A stretch of 64,000 nt of DNA from Streptomyces sp. 6-11-2 (GTDB taxonomy: Bacteria; Actinomycetota; Actinomycetes; Streptomycetales; Streptomycetaceae), in the NCBI RefSeq assembly GCF_006540305.1, contig NZ_BJOR01000001.1, positions 496,001 through 560,000 of the forward strand. Direction: 5' to 3'. A program made the translations under genes and the position numbers. Shown one piece after another: positions 52,401 to 61,729 of the stretch. The notes under the pieces are model-generated. The model had not been told where the DNA came from. It was given only the letters and a program-made list of their open reading frames with translations, and ran no database searches. Within the stretch, counting starts at the first letter, position 1, and each line of letters begins with the position of its first letter.

Positions 52401-53145
52401 GCCGGACGACCCGGTCGAGGCGTTCCAGCACGGCCGTGACATCCGGTACGGCGGTCAGCTCCGGGGACAGCGGCGGACGGCGTACGACGACGACGGGCAG
52501 CCCGAGTTCCCGCGCGGCCGAGAGTTTGGCCGCGGTGGCCGCTCCCCCGCTGTCCTTGGTCACCAGTACGTCGATGCGGTGCTCCCTGAGCAGCTCTGTC
52601 TCACCGGCCACGGTGAACGGCCCGCGGGCCAGCACCACCCGTGTGTCCGGGGGCATCGGCGGCTCGGGCGGCTCGACCGACCGTACGACGAAGCGCGTCT
52701 CGGCCAGGTGGGCGAAGGCGGAGAGGCCCAGCCGTCCCGTGGTGAGAAACGCCCGGCGTCCGAGCCGCGGCAGCATCTCCGCCGCGGCGTGCAGCGAGGG
52801 GACCGGGTGCCAGCGGTCCCCGGGGCCCGGCCGCCATCCGGGCCGGCGCAGGACCACCACGGGTACGCCGGTCGCCGCCGCGGCCCGCGCCGCGTTCCGC
52901 GTGATCGCCTCGGCGAAGGGGTGGGTGGCGTCGACGACTGCGTCCACGCGGTGCTCGCGCAGCCAGGAGGCCAGCCCCTCCGCCCCACCGAACCCCCCGA
53001 CCCGTACCTCCCCGTCGAGCGCCCCCGGCCGCGTCACCCGCCCCGCCAGCGAACTGGTCACCCGCACCTCGTCCCGCGCCGCAAGCACCGTGGCCAGTTC
53101 ACGGGCCTCGGCGGTACCACCGAGAACCAGGATGTGCGAGGACAT
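52342..53145 (-). CDS. cobK: Precorrin-6A reductase CobK
   Basis: 267 residues, ATG at 53145. CobK/CbiJ pattern: ILVLGGTAEARELATVL at the N terminus, VVDATHPFAEAITRNA and VTKDSGGAATAAKL near the C terminus. It reduces precorrin-6A to precorrin-6B with NADPH, directly after CobF. Its last ~19 residues are coded in the overlap with cobF and look like unconserved tail (PSPADPRACG). Confidence 0.93.
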   Translation of the reverse strand: MSSHILVLGGTAEARELATVLAARDEVRVTSSLAGRVTRPGALDGEVRVGGFGGAEGLASWLREHRVDAVVDATHPFAEAITRNAARAAAATGVPVVVLRRPGWRPGPGDRWHPVPSLHAAAEMLPRLGRRAFLTTGRLGLSAFAHLAETRFVVRSVEPPEPPMPPDTRVVLARGPFTVAGETELLREHRIDVLVTKDSGGAATAAKLSAARELGLPVVVVRRPPLSPELTAVPDVTAVLERLDRVVRPTPPSPADPRACGAADTCP

Positions 53146-53574
53146 GACATCGAGCGTAGGGGGTGACGGACGGGGCACGGCATCGGGGTGCGGCGACGAG
53201 GGCACGAGCTCCCGCCGGGCGACGGGTCTCTCCGCGTGCGGCGCGTGGCCTCATGCGCGTGCGGCGCGCGCATCACCCCCGATTCGAACCCGCGATTGCC
53301 GCGATTCGGCATCGCGCCGCGCGCGGCATCGCATACCGGCGCTGCGTGGCGCGGCGCGCCGCGGAGGCGAGCGTGCCCGCACGCCCATCGGCCCGGCCGT
53401 CCCGGCTACGGCTACGGCTACGGCTACGGCTACGGCTACGGCTCCGAGGCTTGCCCTCAAGACCCGCGGTCCATCGCGCGTCGGGCGGGCGCCCGGCCGC
53501 GGAGCAGCAGGCCCGAGGCGCCCAGAGGCTGAGGCGTGGTCGGCGTGGGAGTCCCGGGAAACGGATGGGCGGGC
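53146..53574. other. Gene-free, repeat-rich stretch
   Basis: 429 bp with no convincing gene on either strand. It holds GC-rich self-complementary patches around 53240-53330 and the GGCTAC microsatellite. ORFs across it translate to Arg-Ser or Gly-Tyr runs and have no domain. No cobalamin riboswitch was recognised before cobK. Confidence 0.7.
53404..53439. repeat. GGCTAC hexanucleotide microsatellite, six copies
   Basis: Six perfect tandem copies of GGCTAC, followed by a changed seventh (GGCTCC). The array would encode (GY)n or (RS)n but lies outside recognised genes, in the gap upstream of cobK. Confidence 0.95.
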
Positions 53575-54390
53575 TCAACGCTGCCCGGCTCGGCGCAGGC
53601 CGTGTTCGGACAGGGGGCCCACCGACCAGCCGGCGTCGTGGCAGACGTGGAGAAGGCCGGGCAGGGCGCCGAGGGTTGCCTGCCAGGAGTCGGGGGCGGA
53701 GGCGTGGTCGGTGTCGTGCAGGAGGATCGTGCCGCCGCCGCGCAGGTCCGCGGTGACGGTCGTGCGGACGGAGGCGGGGGTCGCGTCCGCCGTCCAGTCG
53801 CGGCCCCAGGCGGTCCACAGCACGGGGCGCAGACCCGCGCGCCGGGCGGCGGCCCAGCGGCCCGCGGTGAGGATGCCGTAGGGCGGGCGGTACCACCGCG
53901 GCCGCAGGCCCGTGGTGTCGTGCACGGCGCGGGCCGCCCGCGCGGTCTCCCGGCCGTCCCGGGCCGGAGCCGGCAGCCAGGGGCGGCTGTGGGTCCAGCC
54001 GTGCACGGCGAGCTCGTGTCCCCGGTCCGCGATGTGCCGGGTGAGGCCGGGGAAGCGGGCCACTCTCTCGCCCAGGACGAAGAACGTGGCGCGTACGTGG
54101 AGCCGGTCCAGCTCGTCCAGGAAGCGCGGCGTGGAGGCCGGGTCCGGGCCGTCGTCGAAGGTCAGTGCGACGTGGTCGGGGCGGCCGGTCCCGGCGAGGC
54201 CGGGGAAGCACAGGGCCCGGAAGCGGGGCAGCCAGGTGGCCGCCGGGACGATGTGGGCGGCCGCGACGGCGGCCACCGGCGTGAGGGCCGCCAGCGCGGT
54301 GCGCGCGGGACGGCTGCTTGGCTCTGCCACCTGCCGACTCCTCCTCACCGGTGCTCTGCCCGCCACCTGCCGGCTCCTCCTCGGGCTCAT
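53575..54390 (-). CDS. Polysaccharide deacetylase (NodB domain)
   Basis: 271 residues. N-terminal membrane or signal segment (~27-50). The NodB domain has TFDDGPDP (catalytic Asp and metal Asp), HGWTHSRP (metal His pair), RPPYGI and HDTDH. Such enzymes remove N-acetyl groups from chitin-like or wall polysaccharides, or act on lipid-linked sugars. ATG at 54390 follows the DMT transporter stop by 4 bp. Odd: the N terminus repeats RRSRQVA twice, and the longer start may be wrong. Confidence 0.9.
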   Translation of the reverse strand: MSPRRSRQVAGRAPVRRSRQVAEPSSRPARTALAALTPVAAVAAAHIVPAATWLPRFRALCFPGLAGTGRPDHVALTFDDGPDPASTPRFLDELDRLHVRATFFVLGERVARFPGLTRHIADRGHELAVHGWTHSRPWLPAPARDGRETARAARAVHDTTGLRPRWYRPPYGILTAGRWAAARRAGLRPVLWTAWGRDWTADATPASVRTTVTADLRGGGTILLHDTDHASAPDSWQATLGALPGLLHVCHDAGWSVGPLSEHGLRRAGQR

Positions 54391-54394
54391 GGCC

Positions 54395-55426
54395 TCACGG
54401 GTGCTCCGCCTGCGCCCTTCCCGGACCGGAGGCCGCGCCGACCGCCGATTCCGCGTCCCACTTGCCCGACACGGCGGGGGAACGGGACAGACCGACCGTC
54501 CCGGCCGCGAGCAGACCGATACCGATCGCCTCGGGCACCATGCGTACGCCCAGGGCGATGTGTTCCCCGAACAGCGCCCATCCCAGCGCCATGCTCGTCA
54601 GGGCGTCGCCGAGGGTGAGGGCGGGCTGGGAGGCGACGAGCGTGCCCGCCCGGAAGGCGCACTGGAGCAGTCCGAAGGCGGCCAGCCCGGTGATCGCCGT
54701 GGCGTACGGCGTCCAGTTCGACAACAGCGTGGCCAGGCCCTGCGCATAGAGGCCCGTCACCTCCTTGAGCAGGGCGGCCGTCGCCGCGAACAGCACGGCC
54801 GAGGCCAGACCGAGCACGGCGGCCCGGGGCGGGCCCTTGACCAGCCGCGCCACGCCGATCAGCAGGAGCACCAGGCACGCCAGGGCGACGCCGACGGGGA
54901 TCCAGCGCGCCGCCTCGGCCGTGTCGCGTCCGGCGGACGGCGAGGCGGCGCCGAGGAAGACGGCCAGTCCGGCGGCCAGGGCGAGGAAGGACAGCCAGGT
55001 GATCCGGGCCGGCCGCCGGCGGAAGACGACGCTGCCCATCGCCAGCGTGAACAGCAGTTCGGTCGCCAGCAGGGGCTGGACGAGTGACAGGCTCCCGACG
55101 GCCAGCGCCGCGGCCTGCAACACCGCGGACACGGCCAGCATGGCCGCCCCGGCCAGCCAGAACCGCCGCCGCCTGACCTTGACGGCGTGCGGCGTACGCG
55201 CGCCGACCGGTCCGTGTCCGCCCTCCGCCGCCGGGGGGTCCGGGCCGCCGCCCTCCCCGCGCCGGTCCGGCGTCCCGCCCGCCGTACCGCCGGTGCGCCG
55301 GTCGCCCCCTCCCCCGCCCCCCGGCGTCTCCGTCGCCGCGCGCCTCATCAGTACCGAGGCCGCGGCGTTGGCGCACGCGGCGAACAGTGCGAGGACGATG
55401 GTGATCGCGTTCACCCCGTGCGTCAC
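54395..55426 (-). CDS. DMT (EamA-like) membrane transporter
   Basis: 343 residues, GTG at 55426 overlapping the SDR stop by 4 bp. About nine to ten hydrophobic helices of the drug/metabolite transporter type ([32 protein letters not shown]). A loop of ~50 residues after helix 1 is almost pure Gly/Pro/Arg/Asp. Relatives include carriers for lipid-linked sugars, which would fit the glycosyltransferase and deacetylase next to it. Substrate not proved. Confidence 0.87.
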   Translation of the reverse strand: MTHGVNAITIVLALFAACANAAASVLMRRAATETPGGGGGGDRRTGGTAGGTPDRRGEGGGPDPPAAEGGHGPVGARTPHAVKVRRRRFWLAGAAMLAVSAVLQAAALAVGSLSLVQPLLATELLFTLAMGSVVFRRRPARITWLSFLALAAGLAVFLGAASPSAGRDTAEAARWIPVGVALACLVLLLIGVARLVKGPPRAAVLGLASAVLFAATAALLKEVTGLYAQGLATLLSNWTPYATAITGLAAFGLLQCAFRAGTLVASQPALTLGDALTSMALGWALFGEHIALGVRMVPEAIGIGLLAAGTVGLSRSPAVSGKWDAESAVGAASGPGRAQAEHP

Positions 55427-56271
55427 CCGAACCGTGCGGCGAGGCGGCGGTACAGGGCGGGCGCGGCACCGCGCACCCGGCCCGGCAGCCGGGTCCAGCC
55501 GGGGACGTACACCTCGTCCCGGCCCCGCGACACCGCCTCCCACACCGCGTCGGCGACCCGGCTCGCCGGGACGGGCCGGGGCCGGGAGCGCCGGTAGGGC
55601 ACTCCGCGGCGGTCGAAGAACGGCGTGTCGACCACCCCGGGCACCACATGGCTGATGCCGACCCCCGTGCCGCGCAGTTCGTAGCGCACGGCGTCGGCGA
55701 AGGCGCCCAGCGCGGCCTTGGCGGCGGAGTAGACGGCCTCGTCGCGGACACCGACCGTGCCCGCCAGGGAGCCGATGATGACCACGCGGCCCGTGCCCTG
55801 CCTGATCATCTGGGGCAGCAGCAGCCGGACCAGGCGCAGCGTCGCCAGCACGTTGACGTCGAACAGCTCGTCGATGGCGGGCTGCGGCATGGTGCTGAAC
55901 GGCCCGGCCCACCCGATGCCCGCGCCCGCCACCAGCAGGTCGACGCGGCCGACGCTGTCGAGCGCGAACTCCGCCAGTCGCCGCTCGGCGCCCTGGCCGG
56001 ACAGGTCCGCCGGGAAGGCCACGGCCGAGGTGCCCCGGGCGACCTCCTCCAGCCGGGCGCGGTCGCGCCCGTTGAGCACCAGGCGCCAGCCGCCCTCCGC
56101 GGCGAGCCGCCGTGCCACGGCCGCGCCGATCCCGGACGAGGCCCCGGTCACCAGCGCGCCCCCGCCCGGCGCCGCGGCACCGCCGGTCCGGCCGGGCGCG
56201 GCGCTTGGCGCCACCGGTGCCTCGACCGGCGTGCCGGAGCCGGACCGTACGCGGGAGGGGGCGTGGGACAT
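55423..56271 (-). CDS. SDR-family oxidoreductase
   Basis: 282 residues, ATG at 56271. TGASSGIG in [22 protein letters not shown] in place of NNAG, catalytic Ser in VIIGSLAG and YSAAK. The long C-terminal tail ([16 protein letters not shown]) matches the group of SDRs often listed as short-chain or ketoacyl reductases. First gene of the three-gene unit SDR-DMT-deacetylase, divergent from a glycosyltransferase gene. Confidence 0.9.
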   Translation of the reverse strand: MSHAPSRVRSGSGTPVEAPVAPSAAPGRTGGAAAPGGGALVTGASSGIGAAVARRLAAEGGWRLVLNGRDRARLEEVARGTSAVAFPADLSGQGAERRLAEFALDSVGRVDLLVAGAGIGWAGPFSTMPQPAIDELFDVNVLATLRLVRLLLPQMIRQGTGRVVIIGSLAGTVGVRDEAVYSAAKAALGAFADAVRYELRGTGVGISHVVPGVVDTPFFDRRGVPYRRSRPRPVPASRVADAVWEAVSRGRDEVYVPGWTRLPGRVRGAAPALYRRLAARFG

Positions 56272-56366
56272 CGGGACGCACCTCGAGGATCGGACGGACC
56301 GAGGGCCGCCGGTGCGGCCCCGGCGGTACGGGACGGCCTCCGGGCTGGTGAAGTATCCCGGAGGCT

Positions 56367-57638
56367 GTGCCCGAAACGTGGGACGGGCCCAAGGGTGTGC
56401 CCGTTCGTTTGACTGCGGTGGGTGAGGGTTACTCACTTCCAGTGTCGTCCGAATCGTCCGTGCCGCCACCGCTGCCCGCCGCCCGCGAGCCCGGCACGCG
56501 CCACGCGCCCGCCCGGCCGAGCCCGACGTCCCCGCCGGAAGCGGAGCGGCTGCTCGTGGTGACCGCGAGCATGGGGTCGGGCCATGACACGGTGGCCGCC
56601 GAACTGGTCCGCCGCGCCCGCGCCGCCGGCAAGGAGGCCCGTGTCGTGGACGTGCTTGGCCTGCTGCCAGGCGGTCTGGGAAGCGGCCTGCGCGGCTTCT
56701 ACCGGACCGTCGTACGTCGGGCCCCCTGGGTCTACGCCGGTATCTACGACCTGTTCCTCGCGCCCGGCCCCCGGCCACGCCCGAGCGGCACCCCGCTGGC
56801 ACGGCTGGCCGGTGGGCGTCTGCTGAGCCTGGTGGGTGAGTGGCGGCCCGATGTCGTCGTGCCGGTCTTCCATCTGGCCGCCCAGCTCACCGGCCACCTC
56901 CGGGCGCGCGGCGCGCTGCGGGTGCCCAGCGCGGTGGTCGTCGTCGACTTCGCGGCGCACCGTCAGTGGCTGCATCCGGGCAACGACCTACATGTGTGCC
57001 TCACGGACGAGACCGCTCGGGAGGTCCGGCGGGGCACCGGCCGGGCGGCGGAGGCGACCGGTCCGGTCGTGGCACCGGAGTTCTTCGCCGCCGGACCGGG
57101 GACGGCCGTGTGGCGGCGCCGGCTGGAGCGGCACGGCGGCGGGCGGCCCGCGGTGCTGGTCTCCGCGGGCGCCTGGGGAGCCGGCAGCCGGCTGGCCGAC
57201 ACGGCCCGGCTGCTCGCCGCGCACGGTTTCCTGCCGGTCGTGCTCTGCGGACGCAACGAACGGCTGCGCCGCGCCCTGTCCGCGACGCCCGGTGTCCTCA
57301 CCCCCGGTTGGGTGACGGACATGCCGGAGTTGCTGCACGCGTGTGCCGCCCTGGTGGACAACGCGGCCGGGCAGACCGCGGTACAGGCGCTCGCCGCGGG
57401 CCTGCCCGTCGTCGGTCACCGCCCGCTGCCCGGACACGGCGCGGAGGGGCTGCGCCGTATGGCGGCCCTCGGCGTCTGCGACCACGCACCCGACCCGGAT
57501 GCCCTGCTGCGCGCCCTGACCCGCCTCACGGCGCCGGGCGCGCCACGTGAGGAACGGATCGCGGCCGGGCGTGCCCTCTTCCGGCAGGACCCGCTCGACC
57601 TGGTCGTACGGGCCGCGGGGGCGAGCCGCCCTTCCTAG
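56367..57638 (+). CDS. MGDG-synthase/MurG-like glycosyltransferase
   Basis: Up to 423 residues; the start is uncertain (GTG 56367, or in-frame GTGs at 56397 and 56442), since the conserved part begins near residue 60. The N-terminal domain has the MGDG-synthase signature [14 protein letters not shown], and the C-terminal GT-B domain reads [22 protein letters not shown] and GHRPLPGHG, the nucleotide-sugar site. Such enzymes glycosylate diacylglycerol or similar lipids. Together with the divergent SDR, DMT carrier and deacetylase it suggests a glycolipid pathway. Confidence 0.87.
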   Translation: MPETWDGPKGVPVRLTAVGEGYSLPVSSESSVPPPLPAAREPGTRHAPARPSPTSPPEAERLLVVTASMGSGHDTVAAELVRRARAAGKEARVVDVLGLLPGGLGSGLRGFYRTVVRRAPWVYAGIYDLFLAPGPRPRPSGTPLARLAGGRLLSLVGEWRPDVVVPVFHLAAQLTGHLRARGALRVPSAVVVVDFAAHRQWLHPGNDLHVCLTDETAREVRRGTGRAAEATGPVVAPEFFAAGPGTAVWRRRLERHGGGRPAVLVSAGAWGAGSRLADTARLLAAHGFLPVVLCGRNERLRRALSATPGVLTPGWVTDMPELLHACAALVDNAAGQTAVQALAAGLPVVGHRPLPGHGAEGLRRMAALGVCDHAPDPDALLRALTRLTAPGAPREERIAAGRALFRQDPLDLVVRAAGASRPS

Positions 57639-57660
57639 GCCCTGCCCCTCCGGGGGCTTC

Positions 57661-58131
57661 TCAGGGCCGGTCGCCCCGGGTCTCGTCCCGCCGAAGGTCC
57701 AGGCGTCCTACGCGGGCGACGTTCTCGCGGTCCTCGGTGTCCTCGCTCGGCGCGGCGGCGAACCAGGCGTCGAGGATCTCCTTGAGCAGCGGTTCGGAGG
57801 TCAGCCGCAGGCCGAGCGCGAGCACATTGGCGTCGTTCCAGCGGCGTGCTCCGTCCGCCGTGTAGGCGTCGGTGCACAGAGCGGCCCGTACGCCGGGCAC
57901 CTTGTTCGCGGCGATGGACGCGCCCGTGCCGGTCCAGCAGCACACAACGGCCTGGTCGGCCCGTCCCTCGGCGACGTCACGGGCCGCGGCGGCCGAGCAC
58001 GCCGCCCACTGGGGGTCGTCCCCGGGGCGCAGCGCACCGTGGGTCACCACCTCGTGCCCGCGCTCGCGCAGCAGGGCGACGAGCGAGCGGGCGACGGGTT
58101 CGGCCATGTCCGAGGAGACGGAGATCCGCAT
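57661..58131 (-). CDS. RpiB/LacAB-family sugar phosphate isomerase
   Basis: 156 residues, ATG at 58131. RpiB fold: VCCWTGTGASIAANKVPG holds the catalytic Cys and the anion loop, and ARRWNDANVLALGLR the Asn-Asp segment. The usual Cys-Gly-Thr-Gly reads Cys-Trp-Thr-Gly, so the substrate may differ from ribose 5-phosphate. Streptomyces has a separate canonical RpiB elsewhere as a rule. It may handle another aldose/ketose phosphate. Confidence 0.88.
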   Translation of the reverse strand: MRISVSSDMAEPVARSLVALLRERGHEVVTHGALRPGDDPQWAACSAAAARDVAEGRADQAVVCCWTGTGASIAANKVPGVRAALCTDAYTADGARRWNDANVLALGLRLTSEPLLKEILDAWFAAAPSEDTEDRENVARVGRLDLRRDETRGDRP

Positions 58132-58228
58132 GTGCCGGAGACTACTCAGCGCGCCGTCCGGACTCCAGGGGCGCCCGCCCGCTCCGGCCGGCGACCGAGC
58201 GCGCGGGGTCGTCCACCCGCGGGCGTGT

Positions 58229-59431
58229 CTAGGAGAACCACGCCATCCCGAGGAGCAGCGCGGAGACGAAGAGGACGGCGCCGCCCACGACGGCGGCGGC
58301 ACGGGAGTGGCGGCGCAGCGAGGAGCGCACTCCGGGTCGGCGCGCGGGCACCCGGTGCACGCTGGTGTTCCAGCCGGAGTCCATGCCCGCGGCCCCCGAC
58401 GCGACGCCGGCGCGAGCGGGGACGGGAGCGGCGGCGGCGCGGCGGTGCGCGGGAGCCGTGCCCCGCTGGCTCGGACCGCGGTGCTGTCCGCGTCCCCCGC
58501 CCCCGTCCCACTGCTCCGGGGGAAGCGGTTCCGGAACGCCACGCCACGCGCCGCCCGCGAACCAGTCCGCCGCCTGCCGGGCCGTGGGCCGTTCCTCGGG
58601 CCGTTTGGCCAGCATGCTCAGCAGGTACGCCTCGAAGGCGGGCGGCAGCGCCGCGCCACGCTGGTGCGGCGGTACGGGCGAGGAGTCGACGTGCTGGTAG
58701 AGCAGCGCGGTCGCGGTCGACGCCTCGAAGGGCGGGGAGCCGACGGACAGGTGGTAGAGCACGCAGCCCAGTGAGTACATGTCGGAGGCCGCGCTCGCCG
58801 GGGTGCCGATGGCCCGTTCGGGCGCCAGGTAGAGACCGGTGCCGACGATCTGCCCGGTGGTGGTGAGCGCGCCCGAGGGGTCGTCGACGAAGCGGGCTAT
58901 GCCGAAGTCGGCGATGCGGACGGTGCCCTGGTGGTCGCTGAGCAGGTTGCCGGGTTTGACGTCCCGGTGCACGATGCCCTGGGCGTGCGCCGCGGCGAGG
59001 CCCTCGGCGGAGTGCTGGGCCACCTGGGCCAGACGTTCCGGTGAGAGCGGGCCGCCGGCGGTCAGTTCACCGGCCAGGCTGTCGCCCTCGATGAGTTCCA
59101 TGACGAGGAAGCAGCGGTCCTCCCAGGCGCCGAAGTCGAGCGTCCCGACCACGTGCGGATGGTTCAGCCGGGCCGAGGTCTGCGCCTCCAGTCTGAACCG
59201 GGCCTCGGCGGAGGCGTCCGACCCGTCGTTCAGCAGCAGTTTGACCGCGATCGGTCTGCCGAGCACCTCGTCGAGGCCCCGCCAGACCTCGCCCATTCCG
59301 CCGCGCCCGATGACCGTCTGCAGCCGGTACCGCCCCGCCACCAGCACCCGTAGCCCCGCCCTCAAGATCCCCGAAGTCCCGCCCTCACGACCACTCTCCG
59401 CAGCGGGCGCGGCAGCAGCCGGGCAGCGCAT
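58229..59431 (-). CDS. Membrane-anchored serine/threonine protein kinase
   Basis: 400 residues from ATG 59431; a GTG at the RVLVAGRYR position is an alternative. PknB-type kinase: GRGGMGEV P-loop, AVKLLL, HRDVKPGN catalytic loop, ADFGIAR (DFG) and TGLYLAPE. After ~280 come a Pro/Arg/Gly-rich juxtamembrane part and one membrane helix at the very C terminus (VVGGAVLFVSALLLGMAWF). There are no PASTA or other outer sensor domains, so input must come by way of the membrane or a partner. Confidence 0.94.
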   Translation of the reverse strand: MRCPAAAAPAAESGREGGTSGILRAGLRVLVAGRYRLQTVIGRGGMGEVWRGLDEVLGRPIAVKLLLNDGSDASAEARFRLEAQTSARLNHPHVVGTLDFGAWEDRCFLVMELIEGDSLAGELTAGGPLSPERLAQVAQHSAEGLAAAHAQGIVHRDVKPGNLLSDHQGTVRIADFGIARFVDDPSGALTTTGQIVGTGLYLAPERAIGTPASAASDMYSLGCVLYHLSVGSPPFEASTATALLYQHVDSSPVPPHQRGAALPPAFEAYLLSMLAKRPEERPTARQAADWFAGGAWRGVPEPLPPEQWDGGGGRGQHRGPSQRGTAPAHRRAAAAPVPARAGVASGAAGMDSGWNTSVHRVPARRPGVRSSLRRHSRAAAVVGGAVLFVSALLLGMAWFS

Positions 59432-59667
59432 ACGGATCGCGGCAACCGCGCCTCATCTTAACGATCACTCAGGGTGCTCCCGACCCCTGCGCGGCCCTCC
59501 CGGGCGGATTGTCCGGACAAGAAACCTTCCGAGTTTCGGACCGGGGCCCTCCGAGTGAAAAGCACGGAGTCGCCCGTCGCACAAATATGTAGAGCTGATC
59601 ACGTATGTCATCGTCGCCCTACCCGGCTGATCCACTCGGGAAGGACTCGGGAAGGAGAGGACGAACA

Positions 59668-59823
59668 GTGACCCCTCTTACATGGCTGCTCATCCCCCTG
59701 GCGGTGGTGTTCATGACGAGCGTCTGGGGCCTCCTCGCGGGACGGCCGCGGCGCACCGACGACATGGCGGACGTGGAGCGCTACGACCGCCTCCGCGCGG
59801 CGCTGGCCCGCGCGGCCTCCTGA
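59668..59823 (+). CDS. Small single-pass membrane protein
   Basis: 51 residues from GTG at 59668 with GGAGAGG 7 bases upstream; a longer in-frame ATG at 59605 lacks a ribosome site. One hydrophobic helix (LTWLLIPLAVVFMTSVWGLLAG), then a basic-acidic tail (RRTDDMADVERYDRLRAALARA). Function unknown. Similar short proteins are common in actinomycetes. It is divergent from the kinase and convergent with the TauE-like permease. Confidence 0.75.
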   Translation: MTPLTWLLIPLAVVFMTSVWGLLAGRPRRTDDMADVERYDRLRAALARAAS

Positions 59824-59883
59824 CCGGACGGTCTCCCGACCCGGACGACCTCCCGACCTGACACCTCCCGACCGGATGACCGG

Positions 59884-60657
59884 CTAGCGCAGCAGCAGTT
59901 GCAAGCCGCCCACGACGGTGGCCGCGATCACCAGCCGCTCGAACAGCCGCTGGTTGATGCGGTGCACCGCCCACTTGCCGAGCAGCGCACCGGGCACGAC
60001 GAAGACCACCAGCACGGCGTCCAGCAGGAGCGAGCGGCCGTCGATCAGTCCGAGACCGGCGCTGAAGGGCACCTTGGAGACGTTGACGATGAGGAAGAAG
60101 AAGGCCGACGTACCGAGGAAGCCGAGCTTGCGGAAGCCCGCCGACAGCAGGTACAGCGACATCACCGGGCCACCCGCGTTGGCGACCATGGTGGTGAACC
60201 CGCCGAGGACGCCGTAGAAGCGGGCCTTGAGACGGCCCGGACGGGTGGTGACCGAGTCCGGCTCCTCCCCCCGGTCGGCGCTGCGGCGCCGCCACACCGT
60301 CACCCCCGCCATCAGCAGCAGGATCGCCCCGATCGACGTCCGTACGATCCCGTCGTCGGCCCACATCAGGAACAGGGTGCCGACGACCACCCCCGCCGCG
60401 ACCGCCGGGAACAGCCGCCACAGCGTGGGCCAGTGCGCGTGCCGCCGGTAGGTGAGGACGGCGAGTACATCGCCGGCGATCAGGACCGGCAGCAGCACCC
60501 CGGTGGAGGCGCGGGCGGGCAGGACGGCCGCGAAGACGGCGAGGCTCACCGTGTTGGCCCCGCTGACGGCGGTCTTCGAGAAGCCGACGAGCAGGGCCGC
60601 GAAGGCGAGCGCGGCGAATCCCCACCCGGATATGTTCCAGAGCGTCATCGTGTTCAT
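59884..60657 (-). CDS. TauE/SafE-family anion permease
   Basis: 257 residues from ATG 60657; the upstream TTG at 60684 is less likely. About eight helices with the two-fold family repeat: GFSKTAVSGANTVSLAVFA and GGFTTMVANAGGPVMSLYLL. These permeases export sulfite or sulfonates or move other organic anions. No sulfur gene is nearby. Confidence 0.92.
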   Translation of the reverse strand: MNTMTLWNISGWGFAALAFAALLVGFSKTAVSGANTVSLAVFAAVLPARASTGVLLPVLIAGDVLAVLTYRRHAHWPTLWRLFPAVAAGVVVGTLFLMWADDGIVRTSIGAILLLMAGVTVWRRRSADRGEEPDSVTTRPGRLKARFYGVLGGFTTMVANAGGPVMSLYLLSAGFRKLGFLGTSAFFFLIVNVSKVPFSAGLGLIDGRSLLLDAVLVVFVVPGALLGKWAVHRINQRLFERLVIAATVVGGLQLLLR

Positions 60658-60720
60658 GCGGTGACCGATGTTATGTCCTGACAACCGAGGGGCGTAAGGA
60701 CCGTCTCACCTGGAGGAGCC

Positions 60721-61527
60721 ATGGCCGACGTCCGCGAGCACGTCCTGACCGGTGTCCGGGGCGCACTCGCCGTCCGCGAGTGGCCGCAGCCGCGACCGCG
60801 GTACGTCGCCCTCGTGGTGCACGGGTACGGCGAGCACTCCGGCCGCTACGAGGAGCCGGCCCGCGCACTGGGCGCGCACGGAGCGGCCGTGTACGGCCCC
60901 GACCACCTGGGCCACGGGAAGTCGGCGGGCGAACGCGTGGTGGTCGAGGACTTCGAGGAGGTCGTCACCGACGTGCGCGCCGTGGCGGATCTCGCCCGTG
61001 CCGCGCACCCCGGACTGCCGCTCGTGCTGATCGGCCACTCCATGGGCGGGCTGATCTCCGCCCGCTACGCCCAGCGCCACGGCGCGGAACTCGCCGCGCT
61101 CGTGCTGTCCGGGCCGGTCATCGGCGCCTGGGAGCTGCCGGGCCGGCTGCTGGCCCTGGACGAGCTCCCCGACACGCCGGTCAGCCCGGCCGCGCTGTCC
61201 CGGGACACGGCGGTCGGTGCGGCGTACGCGGCGGACCCGCTCGTCTGGCACGGCCCGATGAAGCGGCCGACGGTCGAGGCGTTCGCGCGAACCCTGAAGG
61301 CCGTCGCCGAGGGCGGCGACGTCGGGGAGCTGCCCGTGCTGTGGCTGCACGGCGACGACGACCGGCTGGTCCCGCTCGGCGGGAGCCGGGCCGGGATCGA
61401 GCGGCTGGGCGGCGCGCTGACCGAGCGGATCTACCCGGACGCCCGGCACGAGGTGTTCCTGGAGACGAACCGCGCGGAGGTGTTCGCCGACATGACGGAG
61501 TTCCTGGACCGCGTACTCGCGCACTGA
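60721..61527 (+). CDS. Alpha/beta hydrolase, monoacylglycerol lipase-like
   Basis: 268 residues, ATG at 60721 with TGGAGGAGCC upstream. Nucleophile elbow GHSMGG, oxyanion motif HGYGEHSGRY, catalytic Asp in HGDDDRLVP and His in DARHEVFLE, all typical of bacterial monoglyceride lipases (serine aminopeptidase S33 group). No signal peptide. It probably hydrolyses lipid esters in the cytoplasm. Confidence 0.92.
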   Translation: MADVREHVLTGVRGALAVREWPQPRPRYVALVVHGYGEHSGRYEEPARALGAHGAAVYGPDHLGHGKSAGERVVVEDFEEVVTDVRAVADLARAAHPGLPLVLIGHSMGGLISARYAQRHGAELAALVLSGPVIGAWELPGRLLALDELPDTPVSPAALSRDTAVGAAYAADPLVWHGPMKRPTVEAFARTLKAVAEGGDVGELPVLWLHGDDDRLVPLGGSRAGIERLGGALTERIYPDARHEVFLETNRAEVFADMTEFLDRVLAH

Positions 61528-61576
61528 GCGCCCGTCTCCCGGCCGGGAAAGAGCGTCCGACCTGGGCGGGGCGGTT

Positions 61577-61601
61577 GTTTGCCCCCTTTCGACGAGGGCA
61601 C
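61577..61601 (+). promoter_or_regulatory. Candidate sigma-B-type stress promoter of dps
   Basis: GTTT, 15 bases, GGGCAC resembles the Streptomyces SigB/SigH consensus GTTT-N14-16-GGGTAY, about 130 bp upstream of the dps start. Confidence 0.5.
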
Positions 61602-61729
61602 TCGCGCCCCCATGGAGTGGTTGCGCGGTGCGGGTGGGACCGGCCGGGACCGGCGAGGCCGAACGCATCGCACCGCTCCGTACCGCCATGGACGACTCCC
61701 GGAGACGACTCCCCAAGGAGAACCACCGT

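Noticed and set aside
53270..53310. tRNA-like GATTCGAACCC sequence
   Set aside because: It resembles a T arm, but no acceptor, D or anticodon stems can be formed around it.
58229..59431. PASTA-type PknB kinase of the cell-division cluster
   Set aside because: The protein ends directly after its membrane helix and no division or wall genes are adjacent.
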